64,000 nucleotides of DNA, from NCBI RefSeq assembly GCF_900113045.1, contig NZ_FONY01000013.1:1-64000 (forward strand). Reading direction: 5' to 3'. The DNA is from Thermoflexibacter ruber. GTDB lineage: Bacteria; Bacteroidota; Bacteroidia; Cytophagales; Thermoflexibacteraceae. The translations under genes and the position numbers were made by a program. Positions 16,697 through 25,952 of this stretch are shown piece after piece. Every line of letters begins with the position of its first letter. The stretch's first letter is position 1. The notes below the pieces were generated by a model that was not told the origin of the DNA, did not search any database, and saw only the letters and a list, made by a program, of their open reading frames with translations.

Positions 16697-17728
16697 GTGG
16701 GATTAAATATTTTATCAATACAAAACCTCTCTAAAAAATACTCTCAAAATCAAGTACTTGCTGTAAAAGATTTTAGTTTAGCAATTAAAAAAGGAGAAAT
16801 TGTAGCGATTACAGGGGAAAGTGGTTGTGGAAAAACTACTTTGCTGAGGCTTATTGCAGGCTTGGAAATCCCTGATGAGGGTACTATTACTATCCACAAC
16901 CAGATTGTAGCAGACAAAACCACTTGGATAAAACCCGAGAAACGTCATGTAGGCATGGTTTTCCAAGACTATGCGCTTTTCCCACATCTTGATATCAAAG
17001 AAAATATCGCTTTTGGACTGAATAGAGTACAAAATAAAAAAGAGATAATCCATGATATACTTGCTTTAGTAGGTTTACAAAGCTATGAAAACCGCTATCC
17101 GCATGAGCTTTCTGGCGGACAGCAACAACGTGTAGCTTTAGCAAGAGCTTTAGCCCCTCAACCTGCTTTATTGCTTTTAGATGAACCGTTTAGTAACTTG
17201 GACGAGATGCTCAAAGAGCAAGTGCGCGAAGACTTGTTGCGAATTATTCGCCAAACAGCGACCACTACCCTCCTTGTTACTCATGATGTCAAAGATGCAC
17301 TAGCAATAGCTGATAGGATTGCAGTGATGCAGCAAGGTAAACTCCAGCAATGTAGCTACCCTAAGGATATTTACGAGTATCCTGTAAATACTTATGTTGC
17401 CCGTTTTTTTGGTAAAATGAATGTACTGACAGGGAGTATGCAAAATCAAACTTTGCAAACTGCCATAGGGAACTTTCCTGTAAGCAGGGCGCAAGCCAAA
17501 TCCATAGGTATCAGACCAGAACACATTAATTTGATAGTAAAGAATCTGCAAGTAATTGAAAGTCATAAAGTTAAAGGAATTGTTAGCAAAATACATTTCT
17601 TTGGAGCATATTGTGAGGTAACTACTCGGGTAGGTGATGTGGAGATAGTAATTAGAACCGATAACTCTTTTGAGGGTAAAATTGGACAGGAGGTCGGTTT
17701 GGAAGTAAACAAGTATTGCGAGTGGTGA
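16697..17728 (+). CDS. ABC transporter ATP-binding protein, Fe3+/sulfate/spermidine type
   Basis: Nucleotide-binding subunit of an importer. Walker A is GESGCGKTT, the signature LSGGQQQR, and Walker B LLLLDEPFSNLD with a following VTHD switch histidine. About 90 C-terminal residues form a TOBE-like domain (SIGIRPEHINL onward). The layout fits the FbpC/PotA/CysA group. I prefer the GTG at 16697 because the alternative at 16655 overlaps a promoter-like element and adds non-family residues; the family match begins at ILSIQNLSKKY. No permease or binding-protein gene is adjacent, so the substrate is unknown. Confidence 0.85.
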   Translation: MGLNILSIQNLSKKYSQNQVLAVKDFSLAIKKGEIVAITGESGCGKTTLLRLIAGLEIPDEGTITIHNQIVADKTTWIKPEKRHVGMVFQDYALFPHLDIKENIAFGLNRVQNKKEIIHDILALVGLQSYENRYPHELSGGQQQRVALARALAPQPALLLLDEPFSNLDEMLKEQVREDLLRIIRQTATTTLLVTHDVKDALAIADRIAVMQQGKLQQCSYPKDIYEYPVNTYVARFFGKMNVLTGSMQNQTLQTAIGNFPVSRAQAKSIGIRPEHINLIVKNLQVIESHKVKGIVSKIHFFGAYCEVTTRVGDVEIVIRTDNSFEGKIGQEVGLEVNKYCEW

Positions 17729-17926
17729 AGTTTCTTATGTCATACTCTTGCTCAGGGTTTATCTATTTTTTGTAATACATCAAAACATTTTCCTTAAACT
17801 GCATGAATAGCATAGTCTTTTTTTCAAATACAAAGAAGAACTTTCTTTGGGTTAGAGTATCTGGTTTTCTGAAAAAATCTTTTTCAAATAGATAGGGAAT
17901 AAATATAAGTAAAAAAATAAATTTGT

Positions 17927-20900
17927 TTAATCTTTCCTTTCCTCTTCGCTATCCTCACTGATTTCTCCCCCTCTTTCCTTGAAAGGCTTGCTCTCATCAA
18001 GCATATCCCTGACTATGGCGTGGATGAAGTCCTCAATATAAGGCATAAACTCTTGAATACTTTGGGGTTCGTCTTTGAGTTCGTAGCCTACAAATCCCTT
18101 TTTCATTTTGCGGAAAAAATAATAGCCCGAAAGAATAGGAAATTTTACCAGAGCCTCTTTGCCCGAGAGTTTATCGGGTAATTTTTCATCAAAGCGTTTA
18201 GAATTTTCCATCTCTTTGATAAGCAAATATTTGTAAAGCATTAGCTGAACAACCTTATCTTTGTCAGGATTTTGGAGCAAGGTTTCTTTGTCCTCGGCTT
18301 TGAGGTCTGCTTCGTTAAATGTCCCTGTTTTATAATCTACGATACGGAACTGTTCTTTTACTATGTCTATCCTATCTGTTTTCCCTGTAAGGAATACTCG
18401 TACTTTTTTCCCAGAGGGCAGCTCAGTCCAAAGCGTAGTAGATAGGTGATTTTCTTGCTCTACAATGTATAAAGGTGTTTCTTTGTCTGCTTGTTGCTTT
18501 ACAAAGTTCTTTATCAAATAATTAGCTATTCTTTTTAAAATATAATTCTTCCCTTTTTCTGTAACTATGCCACCTTTTTGGGTTTTGATGATTTCCTCTA
18601 TGACTTGCAAAATTTGTTCATCTGACTGAATCAATACAATCAATTCCTTTTCCCCTACGCTTTTTCCTTTGAAATTTTCTAAATTTTTCTCTAAAAAATC
18701 GTGAATGACAGAGCCAAAAGTATTTGCCATCATCTCCTCCTCTATCTCATTGGGGTCGTTGAGTTGGAGAATTTTCTTTTGGAAAAATTCCAAAGGATTT
18801 CGCAAATACATATTAATCACGCTTGGGGTAAGTCCACCTTTTGGCTTTGCGCCCTTTTCATCTTTTTGGTAATTATTGGCTAAAAAGTCCTCAATTTTTT
18901 TGATGATTTCGGGGGTTTTCTTGATTTCTGTCTTTCGCTGTGCAGAATCTGGTAGGGAAAGTATCAACTGTTTTTCTTTGATTTCCAAGTTGCTCAACTG
19001 CGACATTTCTGCCTGAATCTGAGTGAGATAGCGACTGCGTTCTGCTCCTCCTAAACCTGTCCCAGAGGAAGTCGTATAAATCAAAAAAATCTCTTTGGCG
19101 TGGTGAAAAAGTCGGAAAAAGGTATAAGCATACGAAGCATCGCCCTCTATGTGCGTAGGAATCCCAAAACGCACCCGCACATCAAAGGGAATCACCGAGC
19201 CAATGAGCTTGCCTTTGGGCAAAATCCCCTCATTGCAGGAGGGAATAATGACCGTTTCAAAGTCCAAAGTACGTGATTCGAGCATACCCATGATTTGTAC
19301 AGGACTAAGAGGCTCTCCCGTAAAAGGCACAGCTGCATTGCGTATATTTTCATATAAAAACTGCTTAAAAGTCCTGATAGTCAGCTCATTTTTCTTCTCA
19401 CCCAAAATGTCATTAATCCTATTGAGTAGGGTATAAAACTGCAACAAATATTCATTTTCCAAGACATTGTGTTCGTCGTCAAACAAATCCACCAAGACCG
19501 ATACCAAGTCGAAAAGGGCTTTGATAGCATTGCTTACCACTTTTTTATCTCCCTCTTTTTTCCAAAAAGTAAAAATCTTTTTGTAAAAAGGCAAAGACTG
19601 TCCCCATTCTTCTGTGAGTTCGTAAAGGGGAATATAAATTAGGTTGTCTTTTTGTATTTTTTCAAGATGCTCTTGAATTTGGTCATAATTCCCTTTTTCT
19701 ACGGCTTGCTTGCTTTGCCGCTCTATTTCACCTACTTCTTTGTCTATTTCACTTAACCTTTCAGTTGTATCTTTGACTATTTCGTAGAGTTTGGCATCTT
19801 TACTCTTAGAGTATTGGATAAAAGGGTGGCGCAAAATTTTGATGATGTCTTTGTAATATACATTGACAAATTTTTCTCCATTTTGCTCTATGATTTGCAA
19901 ATTTTCCTGAAAAGTGAACAGATTATCAATGAGATAGAACAAAGGTGTTTTGTCAATCGACAAGCCCATAGTTACGTTGAGGTGTTCTTTGAGAGAAATA
20001 GAATGGGCATTGTTAGGCTTATTTCTATCTACCACAGGGAGGGAGTGCAAAATAGGAAGGAGCATTGTTTCATCAGGAAGTACTATACCTATTTGATTTA
20101 TAGAAGTTTTAAAGGTTCTCTCCTCTGCATTTTTGCTAATTTCTATGAGTTTTTTTTCTAAAATATCCCCTATTAGCTTGGCTTGAGTAACTTTGTTACT
20201 TACACTTAAAATATGAATTTGCTTAGGCTCTGTACTTAACCTTTTGTCCACCCATTTCAAGTTTTCTTCTCCTACCCACTCGGCATATTTTCGCAAGTAA
20301 AAACCCGCCTCATGCCCCTTATTTTCAAAGTAATAGCTATCTATCTCCCAGTAAAAATCAGCTCGCTTTTGCTTATAAAATTCCTTCATCAACGCTTCCT
20401 CTGCCTTAGTCAATTGGTTGAATCCAACAAAGATAGCTTGCTGAATATCGCTTTCTGTTACGTACTTGCTCACATTGTCAATCACCCTGCGAAATGCCAG
20501 CCCCTGATAAGCCATATTTTTGGCTAATAGCTTGTTTTTAAAGTCGTTGTAAGTGTCTTTCAAATATCCCCAAAAGGCGTAATAGTCATGGGCATTTTCG
20601 CTTTTAGCGTATTTTTCTTGGATTTTACTTTTGGCTTCCTCGAGTTTTTCCCAATCCTGAATCTCCTCCTCTTCTTCCCAGCCCAAACTTTCCTTTGCCC
20701 AGCGTTCTATTGCTTTTGCCTCTGCCAAGTAGTCAAAAAAAGCATCAGGATTGACCAAGTTCATGTCTATCATGTTGAAATCATTGAGCAAAGACGAGCC
20801 AAGCGGCACAAATTTTTCCAGATTTCCAGCTTCCTCAGCTTGCACAGTCTTAGAAAAACTTTCAAAAAGCTCGAAAAGCAAAATCACATTGTCAGCGACT

Positions 20901-21103
20901 TCTACGTCTGCAATTTTCCGCACAAAGTCGTTGATAGACATGATTTCAGGTGAGATAAAAGATGCTTGGGCAACCTCTGCTAAGTAGTGCTTCATATACA
21001 AACAAGAGCGGTTGGTAGGCAATACCAAATGGATAGAAGACAAAGTATTTTTATACTTTTCTAATATTTCGTAGGCAACTTTTTTGAGAAAGGGAATTTG
21101 CAT
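17927..21103 (-). CDS. AddB-like PD-(D/E)XK nuclease family protein
   Basis: A 1058-residue protein probably acting in double-strand break processing with an AddA/RecB-type helicase. The N-terminus (HLVLPTNRSC, residues about 26-35) resembles the degenerate helicase start of AddB, in which Walker A is lost. The middle contains helicase-like remnants (VIIPSCNEGILPKG). The C-terminal domain has the nuclease core with RIVDYKTG at about 925. The cysteines for an Fe-S cluster seen in firmicute AddB are not obvious. The AddA-like partner is not in the window. Confidence 0.75.
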   Translation of the reverse strand: MQIPFLKKVAYEILEKYKNTLSSIHLVLPTNRSCLYMKHYLAEVAQASFISPEIMSINDFVRKIADVEVADNVILLFELFESFSKTVQAEEAGNLEKFVPLGSSLLNDFNMIDMNLVNPDAFFDYLAEAKAIERWAKESLGWEEEEEIQDWEKLEEAKSKIQEKYAKSENAHDYYAFWGYLKDTYNDFKNKLLAKNMAYQGLAFRRVIDNVSKYVTESDIQQAIFVGFNQLTKAEEALMKEFYKQKRADFYWEIDSYYFENKGHEAGFYLRKYAEWVGEENLKWVDKRLSTEPKQIHILSVSNKVTQAKLIGDILEKKLIEISKNAEERTFKTSINQIGIVLPDETMLLPILHSLPVVDRNKPNNAHSISLKEHLNVTMGLSIDKTPLFYLIDNLFTFQENLQIIEQNGEKFVNVYYKDIIKILRHPFIQYSKSKDAKLYEIVKDTTERLSEIDKEVGEIERQSKQAVEKGNYDQIQEHLEKIQKDNLIYIPLYELTEEWGQSLPFYKKIFTFWKKEGDKKVVSNAIKALFDLVSVLVDLFDDEHNVLENEYLLQFYTLLNRINDILGEKKNELTIRTFKQFLYENIRNAAVPFTGEPLSPVQIMGMLESRTLDFETVIIPSCNEGILPKGKLIGSVIPFDVRVRFGIPTHIEGDASYAYTFFRLFHHAKEIFLIYTTSSGTGLGGAERSRYLTQIQAEMSQLSNLEIKEKQLILSLPDSAQRKTEIKKTPEIIKKIEDFLANNYQKDEKGAKPKGGLTPSVINMYLRNPLEFFQKKILQLNDPNEIEEEMMANTFGSVIHDFLEKNLENFKGKSVGEKELIVLIQSDEQILQVIEEIIKTQKGGIVTEKGKNYILKRIANYLIKNFVKQQADKETPLYIVEQENHLSTTLWTELPSGKKVRVFLTGKTDRIDIVKEQFRIVDYKTGTFNEADLKAEDKETLLQNPDKDKVVQLMLYKYLLIKEMENSKRFDEKLPDKLSGKEALVKFPILSGYYFFRKMKKGFVGYELKDEPQSIQEFMPYIEDFIHAIVRDMLDESKPFKERGGEISEDSEEERKD

Positions 21104-21137
21104 AGAGCCAAATATGGTCAGTAAAAGTACACGCTTA

Positions 21138-21176
21138 GTGATGCTAATAATTTGTTATTCAAACGCATAGCATCAC
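21138..21176. other. Hairpin between the TPR gene and the AddB-like gene
   Basis: A perfect 9-bp inverted repeat, GTGATGCTA at 21138-21146 and TAGCATCAC at 21168-21176, lies between two codirectional minus-strand genes. There is no T tract on the minus side, so it is not a standard terminator; it may affect mRNA processing or be chance. Confidence 0.35.
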
Positions 21177-21205
21177 ATAAGTAATTAAGCAAATTAGCTC
21201 GTTGA

Positions 21206-22606
21206 TTACTCAGCATCGTCGTCAGCTTCGTTCTCCAGAGATTTAAGTTCACTCAGGGCAATGAGTTCTACTTCTGCCGCATCTCTAATAAGAGTTTGAA
21301 TTTTTAAGACAGATTTAAAGGCTTCTTTGGCTAATTTGAGGTCGTTAGCCCCTTTAGCTGCCAGACCTTTCAAAAAGTAAAAACTACCTAAGATAGAAGC
21401 AGGAACAGGGATTTTCTTACTAAGGAAATCATCAATATCTGCTATGGCTTCCTTATGATTTCCAATTTTATACTGAGCCAAGCACATCAAAAACCATGTA
21501 TCAGGGTCAGGACGGCTTGCTCTAATCTTGCCTGCTTTTAGTTTCATGGCTTCGTTAAGAGTATTCAAGCTACCATCATAATCGCCTGCTTCCATTTGGG
21601 TCTGGGCAATTTTATCATACCAAGCCAGCTTTTTTACAGGGTCGGGTTGATTATTAGCTGCCATTCTCATGTGTTCTATAGTCGCACTTACATCTTGATT
21701 GCGTTTGGAGAGTTCCGCTTTGAGGAGGTGTGCCTTCGTGAAGTCTTTATCTATTCTAAGGGCTTGGTCTAAGTACATCATGCTTATATTTTCCTCATGA
21801 AACTTTGCATAGGTGCTTGCTAAGTTATAAAAATATGGGGCGGAGAGTTTATCTACTTTTCTTTTGAAGGGTCCGAATTGGATTTTCTGTAAAATAGGCT
21901 TAGCTTCGTCAAATCGCTGGAGTTGGTATAAGGCATATCCCAGTTCATAGTAATACTTGGCACTTTCTCTTAAATCTTTTTTCTGCAAGTCTGGCTCTAT
22001 TTTTCTTATGCTTTTTTGTGCTTCTTCGTACTGGTTGAAGAAATTACTCATTTTAGCATAGAAAAATGCCACATTATGGTTGGTAGGGGCTACAGCATAA
22101 ATATCTTTGATTTTATTGTAGGCTTCCTGCATTTTTTTCTCCTTGATGAGTTTCATAATAATGAAACTCTTGTAATCTACTTTCTTATATACATCTTTCT
22201 CATACTGAGATGCAAGTTCATAACAAATGGCTGCACTGTCGTTTTTATTAGTAAGTTTCATAATTTTACCCATCAGCGCATAAGCTCCTGCATGAGTAGG
22301 TTGCAAGCGGATAGCCTGATGTAAAGAATAAACAGATAACTTAGGTCTTTTCAACAGAAACTCACAATTAGCTTTCCCAAACCAAGCATCTACATCATTC
22401 GGATTGTCTTTAATGAGTTTTTCATATTCTTCTAACAATATATCTGTGCGAGTACCAGAACGATTAAAAGCCATCTCTGAACTTGTTTTGGCTGGCTCAG
22501 GATTCGCTGGCTTGGGTTTTACACTTTTAGTTTGTGCATTTACGGATTGTAAACCACTAAAAACAAGCATAAATATCAGGTGAATAATCAAAGATTTTCT
22601 TTTCAT
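21206..22606 (-). CDS. Exported tetratricopeptide-repeat protein
   Basis: A 466-residue protein from the MKRKSL start, chosen because a typical signal peptide follows at once (hydrophobic stretch to SVNAQ); an in-frame ATG ten codons upstream is less likely. A Lys/Pro-rich linker of about 25 residues is followed by TPR-type helix pairs over most of the length, for example WFGKANCEFLLKRPKLSVYS and YELGYALYQLQRFDEAKPIL. Such proteins are protein-binding scaffolds, probably periplasmic. The C-terminus is acidic. Specific partners are unknown. Confidence 0.75.
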   Translation of the reverse strand: MKRKSLIIHLIFMLVFSGLQSVNAQTKSVKPKPANPEPAKTSSEMAFNRSGTRTDILLEEYEKLIKDNPNDVDAWFGKANCEFLLKRPKLSVYSLHQAIRLQPTHAGAYALMGKIMKLTNKNDSAAICYELASQYEKDVYKKVDYKSFIIMKLIKEKKMQEAYNKIKDIYAVAPTNHNVAFFYAKMSNFFNQYEEAQKSIRKIEPDLQKKDLRESAKYYYELGYALYQLQRFDEAKPILQKIQFGPFKRKVDKLSAPYFYNLASTYAKFHEENISMMYLDQALRIDKDFTKAHLLKAELSKRNQDVSATIEHMRMAANNQPDPVKKLAWYDKIAQTQMEAGDYDGSLNTLNEAMKLKAGKIRASRPDPDTWFLMCLAQYKIGNHKEAIADIDDFLSKKIPVPASILGSFYFLKGLAAKGANDLKLAKEAFKSVLKIQTLIRDAAEVELIALSELKSLENEADDDAE

Positions 22607-22845
22607 GCGCAAAGAAAAATTCGTCAAACATTTCAAGTATTAAAATAGTAAGTCAAAGTAATTTAAAAAACAGTGTATGCCTCAATAGTATTTGCTTTAT
22701 AATAATTCATTATCTAACTATAACCTCATCAGCTACAACTAACTGATTTACAATTTTTTTCGCAAAGAAATCTAAAAGTTTCAGCAATATAGAATATTTT
22801 TATCTAAAATTGTGATAATTTTAAAAAATATATTACTTGAAAGAA

Positions 22846-23445
22846 ATGAATAATTTATTAAATTTTGAAAAGGCATCAGGACTTATGCCAGCCATCATTC
22901 AAGATGCCGCCACAAACAAAGTCCTTATGCTTGGTTATATGAATCAGGAGGCTTTTGAGAAAACCCAAAAAGAACAGATAGTTACCTTTTATAGCCGTTC
23001 TAAGCAAAGACTTTGGACAAAAGGCGAAACCTCAGGTAATTTTTTGAAAGTAAAGGAAATACTATTAGACTGCGACGGAGATACCTTGCTCATCAAGGTC
23101 AAGCCCACTGGAGTAGTTTGTCATACGGGTAGCGATACTTGCTTTAATGAAGTAAATCAAGGTAAAATTGCTTTCTTACAACACTTGCAAGAGGTGATTC
23201 GCGAAAGAAAATTACAACCTTCCGAAAATTCTTACACGAGCAAACTCTTTGGCAAAGGAATTAACAAGATTGCTCAAAAAGTGGGAGAGGAAGCTGTAGA
23301 GTTGGTTATAGAAGCGAAAGATGAAAATATGAACCTGTTTAACAACGAAGCGGCAGATTTGCTATTTCATTTCTTAGTACTTTTAGAAGCTAAAGGTAGT
23401 AGCTTAGATGAGGTAATTGATGTTTTGCAGGAAAGGCACAAATGA
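22846..23445 (+). CDS. hisIE: Bifunctional phosphoribosyl-AMP cyclohydrolase / phosphoribosyl-ATP pyrophosphatase
   Basis: Catalyses steps two and three of histidine synthesis. The N-terminal HisI domain contains LMLGYMNQEA, FYSRSKQRLWTKG and the metal-binding CHTGSDTCF. The C-terminal HisE domain contains KVGEEAVELVIEAKD and NNEAADLLFHF. The ATG at 22846 gives about 200 residues; an upstream TTG is possible but unneeded. No other his gene is nearby, so it is separated from the main operon or the pathway is dispersed in this organism. Confidence 0.94.
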   Translation: MNNLLNFEKASGLMPAIIQDAATNKVLMLGYMNQEAFEKTQKEQIVTFYSRSKQRLWTKGETSGNFLKVKEILLDCDGDTLLIKVKPTGVVCHTGSDTCFNEVNQGKIAFLQHLQEVIRERKLQPSENSYTSKLFGKGINKIAQKVGEEAVELVIEAKDENMNLFNNEAADLLFHFLVLLEAKGSSLDEVIDVLQERHK

Positions 23446-23798
23446 GGAGTTATTAATTAAAGGTTTACTTACTTATAAGCAATATGTTCATTAAATAACT
23501 TTTTCATGTAATAATAGTAGAACACGGATTTTACAGATTAGACAGATTTGCTCCGAAAAGTTACTTAAAAATCCGTGTTTTGTCAGTAAAATCAGTATTA
23601 TCTGTGTTCTATACAATAGTCAGTAACTAATTTAGATGAATTAACCAACTAAGACGGGAAAAGTAGTCTGTTGATAATCAAGCAGTAAAATTCCACAACG
23701 AGTCATTAGTAAAAATATAAAAAATCAGATAATTAAAAAATATTCAATCATCAAGATATTTTCACTATTCTCTAACAACAAACTAAATAATGGTAATT
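23446..23798. other. Intergenic region holding repeat copy 3
   Basis: Spacer of about 350 bases between hisIE and the sialate esterase gene, both plus-strand. About 23468-23689 is an inverted copy of the dispersed repeat. The remaining AT-rich 100 bases should hold the esterase promoter, but I see no clear match to the phylum consensus. Confidence 0.4.
23468..23689 (-). repeat. Dispersed ~210-nt structured repeat, copy 3 (inverted)
   Basis: Read on the minus strand it gives, in order, GATTATCAACAGACTACTTT, CTTAGTTGGTTAATTCATCT, AAATTAGTTACTGACTATTG, TATAGAACACAGATAATACT, the middle CAAATCTGTCTAATCTGTAA, the closing AAATCCGTGTTCTA, and a tail with AAAAAGTTATTTAATGA. This is the longest and, with copy 4, best-preserved copy. 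The first small hairpin is degraded relative to copy 1. Confidence 0.85.
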
Positions 23799-25766
23799 AT
23801 GAAAAAAATAACTATTTATCTTACTTTATTACTTTTTTGGTCAGATAATCAATCGTTTGCTAAGATTATCATGCCCAAGATTTTTGCTGATGGCATGGTT
23901 TTGCAGCGAGATATTCCCGTGCCTATCTGGGGGTGGGCTGATGCTAATGAAAAAATTACAGTTACTTTTTTGGGCAAACGCTACACTACTAAGGCAGACA
24001 ATAATGGAAAATGGACACTCAAATTAGCTGAGATGAAGGCGGGGGGAGCATTTGAGATGACGATACAAGGTAAAGAAAAAGAAGCGATTACGATTAAAAA
24101 TATCATGATAGGCGAAGTATGGATAGCAAGTGGACAGTCCAATATGGAATGGAAAATAGACTGGCTACCTTACAAAAATACAGAACCTTCCTTAGCTAAT
24201 TTCTCTCAAATCAGAATGTTTACCGTTCCCAGAGAGTTAAGTGCCAAACCTGAAAAAGACATTACAGGCGGTACATGGCAAGAAGCCGTAGGAAATAATG
24301 TAAAAGATTTTTCTGCGGTGGCTTACTTTTTTGCCAAAGAATTATATAAGCATTATAAAATACCTATTGGAATCATCAATACGAGCTGGGGAGGAACTAT
24401 CGCCGAAACATGGATAAGTGCAGGCGCAGCAAAGCAAATCCCTGATTTTAAGGCAGTAGTAGAAGATTTAGAGAGGACGCCTGATGCTATAGAAAAAGCA
24501 AAAAGAGAAGCAGAGGAAGCGAGAAAAAGGTTTGAGGAAATGGTGAATGTAAAAGAAATAGGTTTGGTAGAGAAATGGTGGCAAAACGACTTAAATACAA
24601 GTGATTGGAAAGAAATGAAACTCCCTACACTCTGGGAAAGTGCAGGTTTACCTAATTTAGATGGGGTAGTCTGGTTTAGAAAAGAAATAGAAATTCCTGA
24701 AAAGTATCTTGGTAAAGATTTAGTACTAAGTTTAGGAGCAGTAGATGATAGTGATGAAACCTACTTCAACGGCGAAAAAATAGGACAAACCATGCAAAAA
24801 TATGCTGAGGCAAGAGTGTATAAAATTCCTGCTAATAAATTGAAAAACGGTAAAAATACACTTACTATCAGAGTAATAGACACAGGGGGTGGTGGAGGTA
24901 TTTATGGTAAGTCAGAGGAAATGTTTGTAGGTTTGGGGACAGAAAGAATAGTTGAGTTAGCAGGAAATTGGAAGTACAAAGTAGGTTTAGGAGAAAACAT
25001 TAGCCTGCCTCAAAGTTTCGGACCCAATAGCCGTCCTACTTTGCTTTACAATGCAATGATTTATCCGCTTGTACCTTATGCTATTCGCGGGGCGATTTGG
25101 TATCAAGGCGAGAGCAATGCTGGAAGGGCTTACCAATATCGCACCGTATTCCCAGCCCTTATTCAAGACTGGCGTAACCAGTGGAAACAAGGAGATTTTC
25201 CCTTCTTGTTTGTGCAGTTAGCTAATTTTATGAAGTTTGAGGACGAGCCAAAAGAAAGTGATTGGGCTGAGCTAAGAGAAGCACAAACCATGACGCTATC
25301 TTTACCCAATACAGGCATGGCTGTCATCACAGACATAGGAGAAGCCAATGACATACACCCTAAAAATAAGCACGATGTAGGGAAAAGATTAGCCTTAGCC
25401 GCTAAAAAAGTTGCCTATAAAGAGGACATTATCTATAGCAGCCCTATGTACGAATCTATGCAGGTCAATGGTAATAAAATCGTGATTAGTTTTAAAAACA
25501 TAGGTTCAGGACTTATGGTCAAAGACCGCTACGGTTACATCAAGGGCTTTGCAATAGCAGGAGAAGATAAAAAATTTTATTGGGCAAAAGCCTATTTTGA
25601 CGGAAATAAAGTCATTGTAGAAAATGAAAGTATAAACAAACCCGTTGCAGTCCGCTATGCTTGGGCAAACAATCCCGAAGATGCTAACTTATTCAGCAAA
25701 GAAGGATTACCCGTCTGTCCCTTCCGCACCGATGACTGGCAAGGTATTACCTACGGCAGAAAATAA
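23799..25766 (+). CDS. Sialate O-acetylesterase (SGNH hydrolase fold), exported
   Basis: Removes O-acetyl groups from sialic acids or related acetylated sugars. A signal peptide (MKK..., cleaved near SFAK) is followed by FADGMVLQRD and the catalytic-serine block GEVWIASGQSNMEW. An inserted jelly-roll/galactose-binding-like domain occupies about residues 250-390. After it come IWYQGESNAGRAY and the DIHPKNKHDVGKRLA block with the catalytic His. About 655 residues, full length. An in-frame ATG three codons upstream is equally possible. No other glycan-use genes adjoin, so the natural substrate cannot be fixed. Confidence 0.9.
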   Translation: MKKITIYLTLLLFWSDNQSFAKIIMPKIFADGMVLQRDIPVPIWGWADANEKITVTFLGKRYTTKADNNGKWTLKLAEMKAGGAFEMTIQGKEKEAITIKNIMIGEVWIASGQSNMEWKIDWLPYKNTEPSLANFSQIRMFTVPRELSAKPEKDITGGTWQEAVGNNVKDFSAVAYFFAKELYKHYKIPIGIINTSWGGTIAETWISAGAAKQIPDFKAVVEDLERTPDAIEKAKREAEEARKRFEEMVNVKEIGLVEKWWQNDLNTSDWKEMKLPTLWESAGLPNLDGVVWFRKEIEIPEKYLGKDLVLSLGAVDDSDETYFNGEKIGQTMQKYAEARVYKIPANKLKNGKNTLTIRVIDTGGGGGIYGKSEEMFVGLGTERIVELAGNWKYKVGLGENISLPQSFGPNSRPTLLYNAMIYPLVPYAIRGAIWYQGESNAGRAYQYRTVFPALIQDWRNQWKQGDFPFLFVQLANFMKFEDEPKESDWAELREAQTMTLSLPNTGMAVITDIGEANDIHPKNKHDVGKRLALAAKKVAYKEDIIYSSPMYESMQVNGNKIVISFKNIGSGLMVKDRYGYIKGFAIAGEDKKFYWAKAYFDGNKVIVENESINKPVAVRYAWANNPEDANLFSKEGLPVCPFRTDDWQGITYGRK

Positions 25767-25952
25767 TTATCTTTTTTCACAAATCGTATCGTATTTTTTA
25801 TTCTTCCTAAACCGTTTTTTGGCTTATGTTTTTATCGCAAAAGACGGTTTTATTCATTATTAAACCTTACCTTTAATCAAATTTTGTCTTATTTTTGCTT
25901 AGAATTAGTACTGTTCAGAATCTATATGTATCTTTTCCCAATACCTATTTAT

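Noticed and set aside
22837-22845. TTG start for hisIE giving three extra residues
   Set aside because: The ATG at 22846 fits the family N-terminus and needs no rare start codon.
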